Source of the DNA: CAVZTA01 sp963778025
GTDB lineage: Bacteria > Chloroflexota > Limnocylindria > Limnocylindrales > CSP1-4
Assembly: GCA_963778025.1 (NCBI GenBank)
Contig: CAVZTA010000006.1
Coordinates: 62,001 to 126,000 of the forward strand
Length of the DNA: 64,000 nt
Reading direction: 5' to 3'
How positions within the stretch are numbered: position 1 is the stretch's first letter; every line of letters starts with the position of its first letter. The notes beneath the pieces were generated by a model. It did no database searches and was not told the DNA's origin. It saw only the letters and a list, made by a program, of their open reading frames with translations. Shown here one piece after another: positions 42,437 through 50,785 of this stretch. The position numbers and the translations under genes are program-made.

Positions 42437-43357
42437 TCAGCCGGCCGGGAACGCGCGACGCTCCAGGTCGCGTGCCACGGCCGACAGCACCCGCGCCGCG
42501 TCGTGCGGCGACGCGACCAGCACGTCCGACGCGTCGAGGACCGCCTGCGGGACCTCGTGGCCGGCATCGACGCCCACCGCGAGCGCCGCGATCTCGCCGC
42601 GAGCACGACTGGCGCGCAGGGCCATGAATGCCTCGGCATCGGTCCGGTCATCCCCGAACGCGATCGCGGCACCCGGTCGCAGCTCCACCAGCAGTCGCTC
42701 GGTGGCAGCGCCCTTGCCGCCGGCGCCGACGGGTCGCAGCTCGACCACCATCCGCCCCTCGAGCCGGATGAGTCCCGTGCCATCGCCCGCCGACTCCGCT
42801 GCGGCCACCGCAGCGAGCACCTGCTCGCGCGCCCGCTCGGGGTCCGGCGCCTGGCGGAAGTGGAACGCGACCGACGGACCCTTCCGCTCGACGAAGAGCC
42901 AGGCCGGCGAGCCCAGCGACCGCGCGACGGCGTCGCCCACCGCATTCGCCTCGGGGACCGCGTCGAGGAGCTCGGGCGGGACGTGGATCGCCAGCCGCTC
43001 CGCCCGCCCGCGCCGCGGCAGCGCGCCGCCCGCGATCCCGTGATCGCCGAGATAGCGCACGCCGCCGACACGCACGCGACCCGCCACATCGCCGGGCGTC
43101 CGCCCGGAGAGGATGACCGGCGCGACGAGCTCGGGCCGGGCCTCGGCGACCCGCGCGAGGCGCCTGAGCGCCACTCGCGCGAGCGGGTCGATCCGGGTCG
43201 CGAGCGGATCGCGGGTGATGGGCGCGAGCGTGCCGTCGAAGTCGGCGATGACGAGGAGCGGGCCCGGCTCGTCGAGGAGGGCGAGCGCGAGGGTGCGGGC
43301 CTCGGTCCACGGGACGCGCGGCGGGACCGCGGCCGCGGGCGACGGCCCGCCGGTCAC
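42437..43357 (-). CDS. otsB: trehalose-6-phosphate phosphatase (OtsB)
   Basis: 306 residues from GTG 43357, which overlaps the upstream gene stop (GTGA). HAD-family core: LLVIADFDGTLAPITRDP with nucleophile D39 and D41, VILSGRTPGDVAGRV, YLGDHGIAGG, GLIRLEGRMVVELRPVGAGGKG and IAFGDDRTDAEAFMALRA (motif IV). It dephosphorylates trehalose-6-phosphate. No OtsA is in the window; the synthase may be elsewhere. The longer open frame upstream of GTG 43357 is antisense-like Arg-rich and overlaps the Pro/Ser-rich protein. Confidence 0.87.
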   Translation of the reverse strand: MTGGPSPAAAVPPRVPWTEARTLALALLDEPGPLLVIADFDGTLAPITRDPLATRIDPLARVALRRLARVAEARPELVAPVILSGRTPGDVAGRVRVGGVRYLGDHGIAGGALPRRGRAERLAIHVPPELLDAVPEANAVGDAVARSLGSPAWLFVERKGPSVAFHFRQAPDPERAREQVLAAVAAAESAGDGTGLIRLEGRMVVELRPVGAGGKGAATERLLVELRPGAAIAFGDDRTDAEAFMALRASRARGEIAALAVGVDAGHEVPQAVLDASDVLVASPHDAARVLSAVARDLERRAFPAG

Positions 43358-43836
43358 GGCTGGAGGTCGACGCCCGGCATCACCTTGCGCAGGGCCTCGG
43401 CGGGCGTCGCCAGCGCGTCGACGGCGGCGTCCGCTGACGCTGACGCTGACGCGCCGGGCGCCGACGGGCTGGGGGATGGACCGACGGTCGCGCTCGGCGA
43501 GGCGGACACCGAGGCCGGCGGCGCGCTCGGCGAGGCGGACACCGAAGCGGGTGGCGGGCTCGTCGGAGCCGGCGCGGACGCGGTCGGGCTCGCCGACGGG
43601 CTGGGGGATGGACCGACGGTCGCGCTCGGCGAGGCGGACACCGAGGCTGGCGGCGCGCTCGGCGAGGCGGACACCGAGGCCGGCGGCGCGCTCGGCGGAG
43701 CCGGCGAGGACGCGGGCGGCGGGCTCGCCGACGGCACCGGCACGGGGCCGGTAGCGACGTACGCGGCGAGGAGTGCACCCCCCACGACCACGCCGGCCAG
43801 CAGCCCCAGAAGGATCGCGAGCCGGGGTCCCACCAC
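43354..43836 (-). CDS. membrane-anchored Pro/Ala/Ser-rich protein with internal repeats
   Basis: About 160 residues from GTG 43836 (start uncertain; a longer ATG start at 43905 would overlap the divergent sortase-like gene). One N-terminal helix (LAILLGLLAGVVVGGALLAA) is followed by a low-complexity stalk of tandem SASPSAPPASV-like units and a short ordered tail ALRKVMPGVDLQP. Likely an extracytoplasmic stalk or cell-surface linker. Its stop overlaps otsB GTG. Function unknown; the divergent sortase-like protein has a similar Ser/Pro linker. Confidence 0.6.
   Translation of the reverse strand: MVGPRLAILLGLLAGVVVGGALLAAYVATGPVPVPSASPPPASSPAPPSAPPASVSASPSAPPASVSASPSATVGPSPSPSASPTASAPAPTSPPPASVSASPSAPPASVSASPSATVGPSPSPSAPGASASASADAAVDALATPAEALRKVMPGVDLQP
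43461..43680 (-). repeat. in-frame coding minisatellite
   Basis: A block of about 87 bases beginning near 43461 recurs at 43593 (132-base offset, a multiple of three). Inside each copy a 33-base unit (11 codons, SASPSAPPASV) is itself repeated. Copy number should vary between strains. Not CRISPR: there are no unique spacers and the frame is kept. Confidence 0.7.
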
Positions 43837-43888
43837 GGCGCAATGTACCAGTACGAACCGCCCACCCGCGTCTGGCCCGGTCCTCGCG

Positions 43889-43894
43889 TAGGAT
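43889..43894 (+). promoter_or_regulatory. putative -10 element TAGGAT, leaderless spacing
   Basis: TAGGAT ends nine bases before ATG 43904, compatible with transcription starting at or next to the start codon. No ribosome-binding site is present before this ATG. Confidence 0.35.
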
Positions 43895-43903
43895 GGCCGT
43901 CCC

Positions 43904-44689
43904 ATGTCGGACCTCTGGGATCGCCTTCGCCTGCGCGTCGTCCCGGCGCTGCTGACCGCGTTCGGCGTGATGCTCGTGACGGCCGGCCTGCTGTCCTATG
44001 CCGACCCGACGACCGCGGGTCCGGTGCCCAGCGAGACGCCGGTCGTCGAGACGCTGCCGCCCGATGCGACCGATGTCGCGATCGCCAGCGCCACGCCGTC
44101 GGCCTCACCGTCGGTCGAGCCGAGCACCTCGCCGGGCACGTCACCCAGCACCTCGCCGAGCAGCTCCGCGTCCGCGAGCCCCACGCCCCGCATCACCCCC
44201 GACCCGACGCTCAAGCCCGGGACGCGCGCCGTCGCGACGCGCGTCGTCGTCCCCGGCCTCGACATCGACCTGCCGATCATCAAGGGTCCGCCCGGGTACC
44301 CGCCGTGCAGGGTCGCGCTGTACCTCAAGGAGCTCAAGCAGCCCGGCGAGAAGGGTGCGACCTACCTGTACGCCCATGCCCGGACCGGGATGTTCCTGCC
44401 GTTCCTCGACGCGTCCAAGGTCAACAACGGCCGGCGGATGCTGGGCATGCTCGTGCAGGTCTACACGAGCGACAACAAGCTCCACCTGTACGAGATCAAC
44501 CAGGTCCGGCGCCACCAGCGATCGCTCGACCAGGCGCTCAACGCGCGCTCCGACCAGCTCTGGCTGCAGACCTCGGAGGGCCCCAACAGCAGCTACCCGA
44601 AGCTGATGGTCGTGGCCAAGCCGCTCTCGACGGGGCCGGCCTCCTACGGCGACTCGCACCCCAAGGCGCGGCCGGTCGACTGCGGCTGA
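43904..44689 (+). CDS. sortase-fold protein lacking the usual catalytic Cys
   Basis: 261 residues. N-terminal membrane anchor (LTAFGVMLVTAGLLSYA), a Ser/Pro/Thr-rich linker (40-105), then a sortase-like barrel: RVVVPGLDIDLPIIKGPP, GEKGATYLYAHARTGMF with His158, and VYTSDNKLHLYEINQVRRH. In class C-F sortases the last strands carry TLxTC and an Arg. Here the equivalent is LWLQTSEGP, with Ser224 at the Cys place, and PKLMVVAKP with Lys233 at the Arg place. Either an inactive or altered sortase or a sortase-fold protein with another role. -10-like TAGGAT just upstream suggests leaderless translation. Confidence 0.66.
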   Translation: MSDLWDRLRLRVVPALLTAFGVMLVTAGLLSYADPTTAGPVPSETPVVETLPPDATDVAIASATPSASPSVEPSTSPGTSPSTSPSSSASASPTPRITPDPTLKPGTRAVATRVVVPGLDIDLPIIKGPPGYPPCRVALYLKELKQPGEKGATYLYAHARTGMFLPFLDASKVNNGRRMLGMLVQVYTSDNKLHLYEINQVRRHQRSLDQALNARSDQLWLQTSEGPNSSYPKLMVVAKPLSTGPASYGDSHPKARPVDCG

Positions 44690-44702
44690 CGGCCGCCCGG
44701 GC

Positions 44703-45764
44703 TCAGATCCAGTCGATCCGCCGCAGGAAGACGCGCGGTCACGGCCGCCAGCGCCACGATCAGCGCCGTCACCATCCAGAACCCCGGGTGCTCCGCGCCG
44801 TCGAACGTCGGCACCGGCCTCGCTCATCCCGAAGATCCCCGCGACCGCGCCCACGCCGGCCAGGATCACGGTCACGCCGGTCAGGCGCTTCATGATCGCG
44901 GACAGGTTGTTGTTCACCGTCGACAGGTACACGTCGAGCGTCCCCGCCACGAGCTCGCGGTCGTTGTCCACCTCGTCGGCGACGCGGATGAGGTGGTCGT
45001 ACACGTCGCGGAAGTAGAGGATGTGCTCGGGCCGGATGCGGTTCGACTCCCGGTTCGTCAGCTGGTTGAGGACCTCGCGCGCCGGTGACGTCGCGCGGCG
45101 CAGCGCCATCAGCTCCCGCTTCAGCGTGAACAGCCGCTGCAGCGTCCAGGAGGTCGGTGTCTCGATGACCGCGTCCTCGAGCGAGTCGAGGTCCTCGGAC
45201 AGCTCGTCGAGCACCGGGAAGTAGCCGTCGACGATGCCGTCGAGCATCGCGTACAGCAGGTAGTCGTGACCACGGGCGAGGAGCGGCGCGGCGCCGCTCC
45301 GGAGCTGCGGCCAGCGCCAGCGGCTCGAACGCCGCCGCGTGCGAGGTCAGCAGGAAGCGCTCGCCCAGGACGATGTCGACCTCCGTGAGCTTGACCTCGC
45401 CGTCGAAGTGGAGGTCGAAGATGACGATGTGGAGGTCGCCGTCGATCTCTTCGACCTTGGCCCGCTGGTTGCGCTCGAGGATGTCCTCGGCGATGAGCGG
45501 GTGGAGCCCCAGCTTGTGGGCGATCCGCTCGACCCGTTCGGGCGAGGGGTCGACGAGATCGATCCACGCGCGAGCGTCCGGGTCGGCCAGCGCCTGGTGC
45601 GCCTCGGCCGGGTCGTCGATCTCGAGGATCTGGCCACGCGTGCACACCAGGACGCGGACGCGATCCGAGACGGAGGGCTCGTCGTCAGAGCGCGAGCGAG
45701 GGGTCGGTCCGCTCGTCCCGGCCGTCGGTGGATCCGACGGGTCCGTCCGGTCCGCGACGTCCAT
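44703..45764 (-). CDS. corA: CorA-family divalent metal transporter (about three frameshifts)
   Basis: About 353 residues across frames. N-terminal cytosolic domain: VLVCTRGQILEIDDPAEAH, AWIDLVDPSPERVERIAHKL, GLHPLIAEDILERNQRAKVE, LTEVDIVLGERFLLTSH. A shift near 45285-45300 leads to GHDYLLYAMLDGIVDGYFPV and the long helix, then VILAGVGAVAGIFGMSEAG. Shifts near 44813 and 44738 recover HPGFWMVTALIVALAAVTA and LRRIDWI. The pore signature GMN reads GMS here. CorA channels move Mg2+/Co2+/Ni2+. The start at 45764 overlaps the MFS gene by 80 bases. Confidence 0.78.
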
Positions 45765-47385
45765 CCGCGCTCCTCTCGCTGCCCATGGCCTCGGTCTCCC
45801 CCGCGGGCAGCATACGGCGACCCCGGTCAAGGGCGAGCGCGGGGACGATCGCGAGCAGCGTCAGCAGCGCGGCGACGCCGACGACGCCGACCATGATCCG
45901 TGCCGCCTCGCCGGCCGCCCACCGCTCCAGCGCCTCGACCACGAGGCCGTCCTTGAGCGGCCGGTCCCGCAGCTCCTGGGGGATGAACTGCTGATACGCC
46001 GTCGGCGTGGCGTACACCTGGTCGTAGCGGTCGTCGATGACGGTCGAGCCGTACGCTGTAAGGATGGCCAGGCCGACGGCCATGCCGACCATCCGCGCCA
46101 CGGTCACGATCGCGCTGGCCGCCCCGAACGCCGCCCGCCCCGCCGACTCGACCGCGGCCGTGCTTCGTGGCGTCACCGTCAGGCCGAACCCGCCGCCGAA
46201 CAGGGCGAGCGTGGCGGCGGCTTCCGTGACGCTCGTCGTGGGCGTCCAGCCGGCCATCCGCCACAACCCGAACGCCGCCGCCCCCAGGCCGACGAGGGTG
46301 ACGACCGCCAGCGGCACGACGCGCACGACGAACCCCGAGGCCAACGCCCCGATGGCCATCGCTCCGGCGAGCGCGCCGAGCACCAGGCGCTGGTCGTCGG
46401 GTCCACCGTAGAGCACCCGATCGACGAAGACCGCCCCGCCGACGAGCGCGGTCGCCAGCCCGTACCCGGTGAGCAGCGACACGAGCGACGCGGACGAGAA
46501 CGGCAGCCGCTTGAACAGCCGCACGTCGAGGAACGGGTCGCGCGCGAGCAGCCCACGAGCGATGACCAGCAGCGTGGCGACGACCGCGATCGCCGCCAGC
46601 ACGAGCGAGACGGTCTGCGGGTCGACACCCACGAGTGGGTCGCGGCTCCCCAGCAGCGTCAACGCCCCGAGGCCGGTCGCCAGCGCGACCGAGAACAGCA
46701 CCGCGCCCGGCACGTCCACCCGACGGGAGCGCCGTTCGGTCTCCCAGTCGCCGCTCGCCGCCCAGCCGAGGAGCAGCGCGACGAGCCCGAGCGGCACGTT
46801 GAGGTAGAACACCCACCGCCAGGCCGGGATGAGCGCGGAGCCGACGGGCGACGACGGATCCAGCGCGGCGCGCGCCACGAGGATGTCCGGATGGAACGCG
46901 CCGAGGATCGCCGCGCCCACGAACGGCCCCACGGCCATGCCCAGGAACGTCAGCGCGCCGATGACGCCCAGCGCCCGCGGCCGCGCGGCGCCGGCGAACA
47001 GGTGGGACGCGGCCGCGGTGGCCACCGGGACGAGCGCACCGCCGCCGACGGCCTGCACGATGCGCCCGGCCACCAGCTCTTCCAGCGACTGCGCCCGACC
47101 GGCGAGCATCGAACCCGCGATGAACACGATCAGCGCGCCGAGGAACAGGCGTCGCGTGCCCCAGACATCGGCGAGCCGCCCGGCAAGGGGCATCGTCACG
47201 ACGTAGGCGAGCAGGTACCCGTTGACGACCCACGACGCCTCGCGCAGGCGCGTCCAGTCCGCGAGATCGGTGACGATGGCCGGCAGCGCGACGGCCGTGA
47301 CCATCAGCTCCAGCCCGGCGAGGAACACCCCGGCGCCGAACACGCCCAGCAGGACCGTGCGGTCGAACCGGCTCACCTGCGGCAT
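45685..47385 (-). CDS. MFS drug-resistance transporter, DHA2 (14-helix) type
   Basis: 566 residues. Motifs: LELMVTAVALPAIVTDLADW, NGYLLAYVVTMPLAGRLADV then WGTRRLFLGAL (MFS motif A), GRIVQAVGGGALVPVATA (motif C-like) and WRWVFYLNVPLG. About 14 helices, with an acidic tail after residue 520. Proton-driven export of drugs or other amphipathic compounds is the usual role; the substrate is unknown. The start ATG 47385 is 36 bases from the preceding lipoprotein-like gene stop; the end overlaps corA. Confidence 0.86.
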   Translation of the reverse strand: MPQVSRFDRTVLLGVFGAGVFLAGLELMVTAVALPAIVTDLADWTRLREASWVVNGYLLAYVVTMPLAGRLADVWGTRRLFLGALIVFIAGSMLAGRAQSLEELVAGRIVQAVGGGALVPVATAAASHLFAGAARPRALGVIGALTFLGMAVGPFVGAAILGAFHPDILVARAALDPSSPVGSALIPAWRWVFYLNVPLGLVALLLGWAASGDWETERRSRRVDVPGAVLFSVALATGLGALTLLGSRDPLVGVDPQTVSLVLAAIAVVATLLVIARGLLARDPFLDVRLFKRLPFSSASLVSLLTGYGLATALVGGAVFVDRVLYGGPDDQRLVLGALAGAMAIGALASGFVVRVVPLAVVTLVGLGAAAFGLWRMAGWTPTTSVTEAAATLALFGGGFGLTVTPRSTAAVESAGRAAFGAASAIVTVARMVGMAVGLAILTAYGSTVIDDRYDQVYATPTAYQQFIPQELRDRPLKDGLVVEALERWAAGEAARIMVGVVGVAALLTLLAIVPALALDRGRRMLPAGETEAMGSERSADGRRGPDGPVGSTDGRDERTDPSLAL

Positions 47386-47420
47386 CGGGCGAGTGTCGCA
47401 CGCGCTCGCGCAGCGAGTCG

Positions 47421-48263
47421 TCAGCCGCTCGGCGTCGCGGTCGGCACGGGCGATGGCGAGGGCGTGGACGTCGCGTGGTCGAGGATGTCGAACGATGTGA
47501 GAAAGGCGCGGGCCCGGCCGCTCCCATCGGTCCCGACCCAGGTGGCGTACGTGCCGTCGCCGAAGCCGGAGGGCACGGCGACCGCGTCGAGGGTCCGTGC
47601 GTCATCGAGCGCGAGATGCACCGGGTCGACGAAGCCCGCGCCCTCGAGCGCCTCGAGCATCCGGTCGTCGTAGCCGGCGTCGCCGGCGATCCGGGCGGCA
47701 CCCTCGGCGCTGGTGAAGCCCGCGGTCCCCGAGTCGACCCCGAACACGCTCACCTGGCCACTCGGCAACGGCTCACCGCCGGCGAGCGAGGCCGGCGCCC
47801 ACGTGACTGCGGGATCAGCGAGCGCGGCCGGATCGCCCACGAGGATGGCCGCGACCCGCTGGTCGTCGCCCGGGAACAGCGCGACCAGGAGCGTCACGGG
47901 CGTCTCGCCAGGGGTCAGCGTCGCCGCGAAGACCGGGGTGTCGAGCAGGAAGAACACGTCGGCGGCCACGAGGCGGCCGGTCGGCAGCTGGATGGGCTCG
48001 GCGTCCACCGTGGACAGCGTCGCCGGGCCGGACGACGTCAGGAACGGGGTCGTGGGCGGCCGGGCCATCATGCCGACCAGCTCGGGTCCGTCGACCAGCG
48101 GCGGCAGCGTCGCGACCGCGGAGGCGATGACCGTCGGCGTCGCCGCGGCGACCGCCGGTCCGCCGGGCTTGGCACTGCACATCGCGACAAGGATCCCGCT
48201 GCCGCCGAGCACGATGAGCGCCACGAACGCGAGCAGGAGCCGGCCAAGGCGCGTCCGCGGCAT
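47421..48263 (-). CDS. secreted or membrane-anchored protein with DUF4241-like domain
   Basis: 280 residues. An N-terminal helix (LLLAFVALIVLGGSGILVAM) is followed by CSA, so it could be a lipoprotein or a single-pass anchor. Residues 170-265 resemble DUF4241: GVDSGTAGFTSAEGAARI, VAVPSGFGDGTYATWVG and ARAFLTSFDIL. Tail TSTPSPSPVPTATPSG is Pro/Ser/Thr-rich. Function of DUF4241 is not established. Encoded upstream of the MFS gene on the same strand. Confidence 0.6.
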   Translation of the reverse strand: MPRTRLGRLLLAFVALIVLGGSGILVAMCSAKPGGPAVAAATPTVIASAVATLPPLVDGPELVGMMARPPTTPFLTSSGPATLSTVDAEPIQLPTGRLVAADVFFLLDTPVFAATLTPGETPVTLLVALFPGDDQRVAAILVGDPAALADPAVTWAPASLAGGEPLPSGQVSVFGVDSGTAGFTSAEGAARIAGDAGYDDRMLEALEGAGFVDPVHLALDDARTLDAVAVPSGFGDGTYATWVGTDGSGRARAFLTSFDILDHATSTPSPSPVPTATPSG

Positions 48264-48269
48264 CGGTGG

Positions 48270-48372
48270 TCAGCCCTTGACCACGCCCAGCGGGCGCAGC
48301 CGCATGACCGCTCGCGCGAGGTCGGCCGACCGAGCCATCACGTCCTCGATGTCCTGTCCATGGTTCGACCCC
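48270..48372 (-). CDS. possible short coding fragment downstream of ybhN-like gene
   Basis: A minus-strand frame ends SNHGQDIEDVMARSADLARA then VMRLRPLGVVKG, with a protein-like, amphipathic composition unlike shadow frames. It has no clear start; the frame continues upstream as low-quality sequence. It could be a small ORF beginning within VMARSAD, or the remnant of a gene with an indel. The rest of 48264-48454 holds nothing else I can identify. Confidence 0.22.
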
Positions 48373-48454
48373 AGTGTGCAGGTGCGGGTGGCAGGCCGTT
48401 GACGTGGCAGGGAGACGGCGGACCCAGGACTCGGCGCCCTTGTCCGCGGCTACG

Positions 48455-49569
48455 TCATCCTGAAGCCGGTGAGGTCGGATCGGCGCCATCGAGACCCAGG
48501 CGCCACGCGCTGCCGCGCATGATCACGAGCAGGATCCAGCCCAGCGGGATCGGGCACCAGCCACTGCGCCACGCGGAAGATGAGGACCGCGGCGGTGATC
48601 GGGCCCGTCAAGCTCTCACCCGCGACACTCGTCAGCAAGCCGATGTAGGCGACCTCGCTCACGCCGACGCCGCCCGGCGTGAGCGGCAGGAAGGCGATGA
48701 GCGTCACCGCGGCCATCGTCGTGAGGACGACGGCCGGGGACAGGAGATCGGGCGTGATGCCCACCGCCCAGAGCGATACCTCGAGGACGAGGAACCAGGC
48801 GAGCTTCGCGAGCACCGCCGCGCCGAAGCCCATCATCCCGTGTGCGGAGAGGGTCTCCTTCGAGCGCTCCCGGACGTCCATCACCTTCGCCGCGATGCCG
48901 TCCGGCGGCGTCCGGTGGACGATCCCCCACAGGCGATCCGCGAGGCGAGCGAGCCAGTCGCCGAACCGCCGAGCCAGCGACTCGGACCGGACGATGCCGC
49001 CGATCAGCAGCATGGCGGCGATGAGGATGACGAGCCCGATCACGGCGAGCCCGATGACCATCGGCTGCGTGGTCTGGCCCGTGGCGACGAGCGCGACGGT
49101 CGCGATGAGCGGCAGGACGAGTGCGGAGAGCTGCTCGAAGAACCCCGCGAACACGATCCCCGCGGTCGCCGTCTCGGCGGGGATCGACCACTGCCGATAC
49201 AGCACGAACTTGGTGGCGAGGTCGGTCGGGCCGGGGATCGTGCTCACGACCGCCCGGCCGGCGAGGTCGGCGCCGATCGCCCGACGCCACGAGAGACCCG
49301 GCACCAGGACCCGGGCCGGTGCCGCGTTGGCCGCGTAGGCGATGGCCGTCGCGCCGATGAGGACCGCCAGTTGCTGGCGCGGTCAGGCTCGCGAGCGCCG
49401 CACCGACGGCCTGGTAGTCGACGATCCGCGGCAGGATGACGACGAAGACGACGACGACGATCGCGATGAGCGTTGCCGCACGTGCCACGACCTGCCGGCG
49501 GGACGCCCGGGTCGCGTTCGGGGCTCCGCTGCTCGTCGCCGAGCCTGATGCGCTTTGCACTCCGGTCAT
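48455..49569 (-). CDS. YbhN/UPF0104-type membrane protein (two frameshifts)
   Basis: About 371 residues. A polar N-terminus is followed by AATLIAIVVVVFVVILPRIV; a shift near 49385 joins this to VPGLSWRRAIGADLAGRAVV, STIPGPTDLATKFVLYRQWS, FAGFFEQLSALVLPLIATVA, FLPLTPGGVGVSEVAYIGLL and FRVAQWLVP. A second shift near 48550 (GGGATCGGG) recovers IPLGWILLVIMRGSAWRLGL and a stop at 48455. The family is related to the lysylphosphatidylglycerol synthase membrane domain (flippase-like). Specific function unknown. Confidence 0.75.
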
Positions 49570-49610
49570 CGGATCACCTGCGGATCATGCTCGGTCATCG
49601 GGAAGCAGGA

Positions 49611-49641
49611 TGCGCCGCGCCGGGAGACCCGACGCGGCGCA
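49611..49641. terminator. strong hairpin downstream of the coiled-coil gene
   Basis: TGCGCCGCG (49611-49619) pairs perfectly with CGCGGCGCA (49633-49641), with inner CGGG-AGA-CCCG. It lies just after the stop of the minus-strand coiled-coil gene (49659) and before the YbhN start. No T-tract on either strand. Confidence 0.55.
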
Positions 49642-49658
49642 CTTGCTACCTGACGGCG

Positions 49659-50087
49659 TCAGACGAGGGCGGCAGCCCGCTCGTCCGCATAGGCCCGTGC
49701 ATCGATCGCGTCGAGGATCGCGAGCCGGGCGTTGTCGACCGCCCAGTCGGCGTAGTCGAGCGCGGCGTTCGCGTCCGCGGCAGCCCAGTCCGCATCAGAC
49801 GCCGCGATGTCGGCGTCGACCTGGTCGGCGCGTCGCTTGGCCTTGGCCTGGAGCTCCGCGCCCCGCGCCTTGGCGTCGGCCCGCATCTGCTCCCAGGCGC
49901 TGTCGATCTCGCGGGCCGTCGCGTTGGCGTCACGGTTGGCGGCATCGAGGGTGCGGTCGGCCTCGGCGTGCGCCTCGTCGATCCGCTTCGTGAGCTGCTC
50001 GTGGTTCTCGGTGAGGGCGGCCGCTGCCGCTGCCTTGACGTGCTGGACGCGCTGCTCCAGGTCGTCGAGCTGTGCCTTGAAGTCCAT
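49659..50087 (-). CDS. coiled-coil hypothetical protein
   Basis: 142 residues from ATG 50087, preceded by AAAGGAGA. Almost entirely helical and charged: FKAQLDDLEQRVQHVKAAAA, NHEQLTKRIDEAHAEADRTL, EIDSAWEQMRADAKARGAEL, then DYADWAVDNARLAILDAIDA. No membrane segment, no Cys. Such soluble coiled-coil proteins near HdeD-type genes may be stress proteins; no family named with confidence. The next upstream gene is the HdeD-like protein at 50137. Confidence 0.65.
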   Translation of the reverse strand: MDFKAQLDDLEQRVQHVKAAAAAALTENHEQLTKRIDEAHAEADRTLDAANRDANATAREIDSAWEQMRADAKARGAELQAKAKRRADQVDADIAASDADWAAADANAALDYADWAVDNARLAILDAIDARAYADERAAALV

Positions 50088-50136
50088 GATCCGGTCTCCT
50101 TTCAAGAGATCCGCTGATAGGTGGGTCGGCGCGTCC

Positions 50137-50710
50137 TCAGGACGCGGCCGTGCTCGCCGTCGAGGCGGCGGTGAGCTGCTTGTCGATGCCCCGCAGACGG
50201 ACGCCGATGGCGAGGTACATGACGCCCGCGAACAGGGCGTAGGAACCGATGACGAACAGGAGCGCCACGGCGCCGTCCGAGGGAGCGGCGACGAGGAATG
50301 CCCCGAAGACGATCGAGATCACGCCACTCAGCACGTAGAGCCAGGCATCCGTGAGCTGCCCCCGACGCGCGATCGCGTAGCCGGCTTCGCTGGTGCCGCG
50401 GACGATCGCGAACAGGCCGATCACGACGGCGAGCGCCGCTGCCGTCACGCCGGGGTTCAGCACCGTGTACACACCGAACCCGATCGCCAGCACGCCGGCG
50501 ACGACCAACAGCCAGCGCGATGAGAACGGGACCGCCAGGCCGAGCGCCGTGAGCAGGATCCCGTCGACGATGGCGTACGCCCCGAAGACGAGGATCGAGC
50601 GCCGCCAGCGATGGCCCCGGCGCGATGAAGATGAGGACTCCCAGGGCGATCGCAACGACCCCCCGGAGCACGAACATGGCCCAGTCCCGGGCCGCCAGCA
50701 TCGTGAGCAT
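50137..50710 (-). CDS. HdeD/DUF308-type membrane protein (one frameshift)
   Basis: About 190 residues from ATG 50710 (GGAGG five bases upstream). Six short helices in the DUF308 pattern: MLAARDWAMFVLRGVVAIAL and GVLIFIAPGPSLAAL in the start frame, then after a shift near 50595 (CTCGATCCTC) ILVFGAYAIVDGILLTALGL, WLLVVAGVLAIGFGVYTVLN, LAVVIGLFAIVRGTSEAGY and FVIGSYALFAGVMYLAIGVR. E. coli HdeD is linked to acid stress; other roles are unknown. Confidence 0.75.
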
Positions 50711-50785
50711 CACAACCTCCGTTCGAACGCCGGTCCGGGCCACCATCCGGCGGCCGTCGTGTCGAGGGACCGTGCGTCTCGGTGG

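Noticed and set aside
43461..43680. CRISPR-like repeats
   Set aside because: Repeat units are contiguous, in frame and nested; there are no unique spacers and no cas genes.
42437..43843. 468-residue OtsB with long N-terminal domain
   Set aside because: The extra part is an alternative frame of the Pro/Ser-rich repeat gene; GTG 43357 gives a family-length protein.
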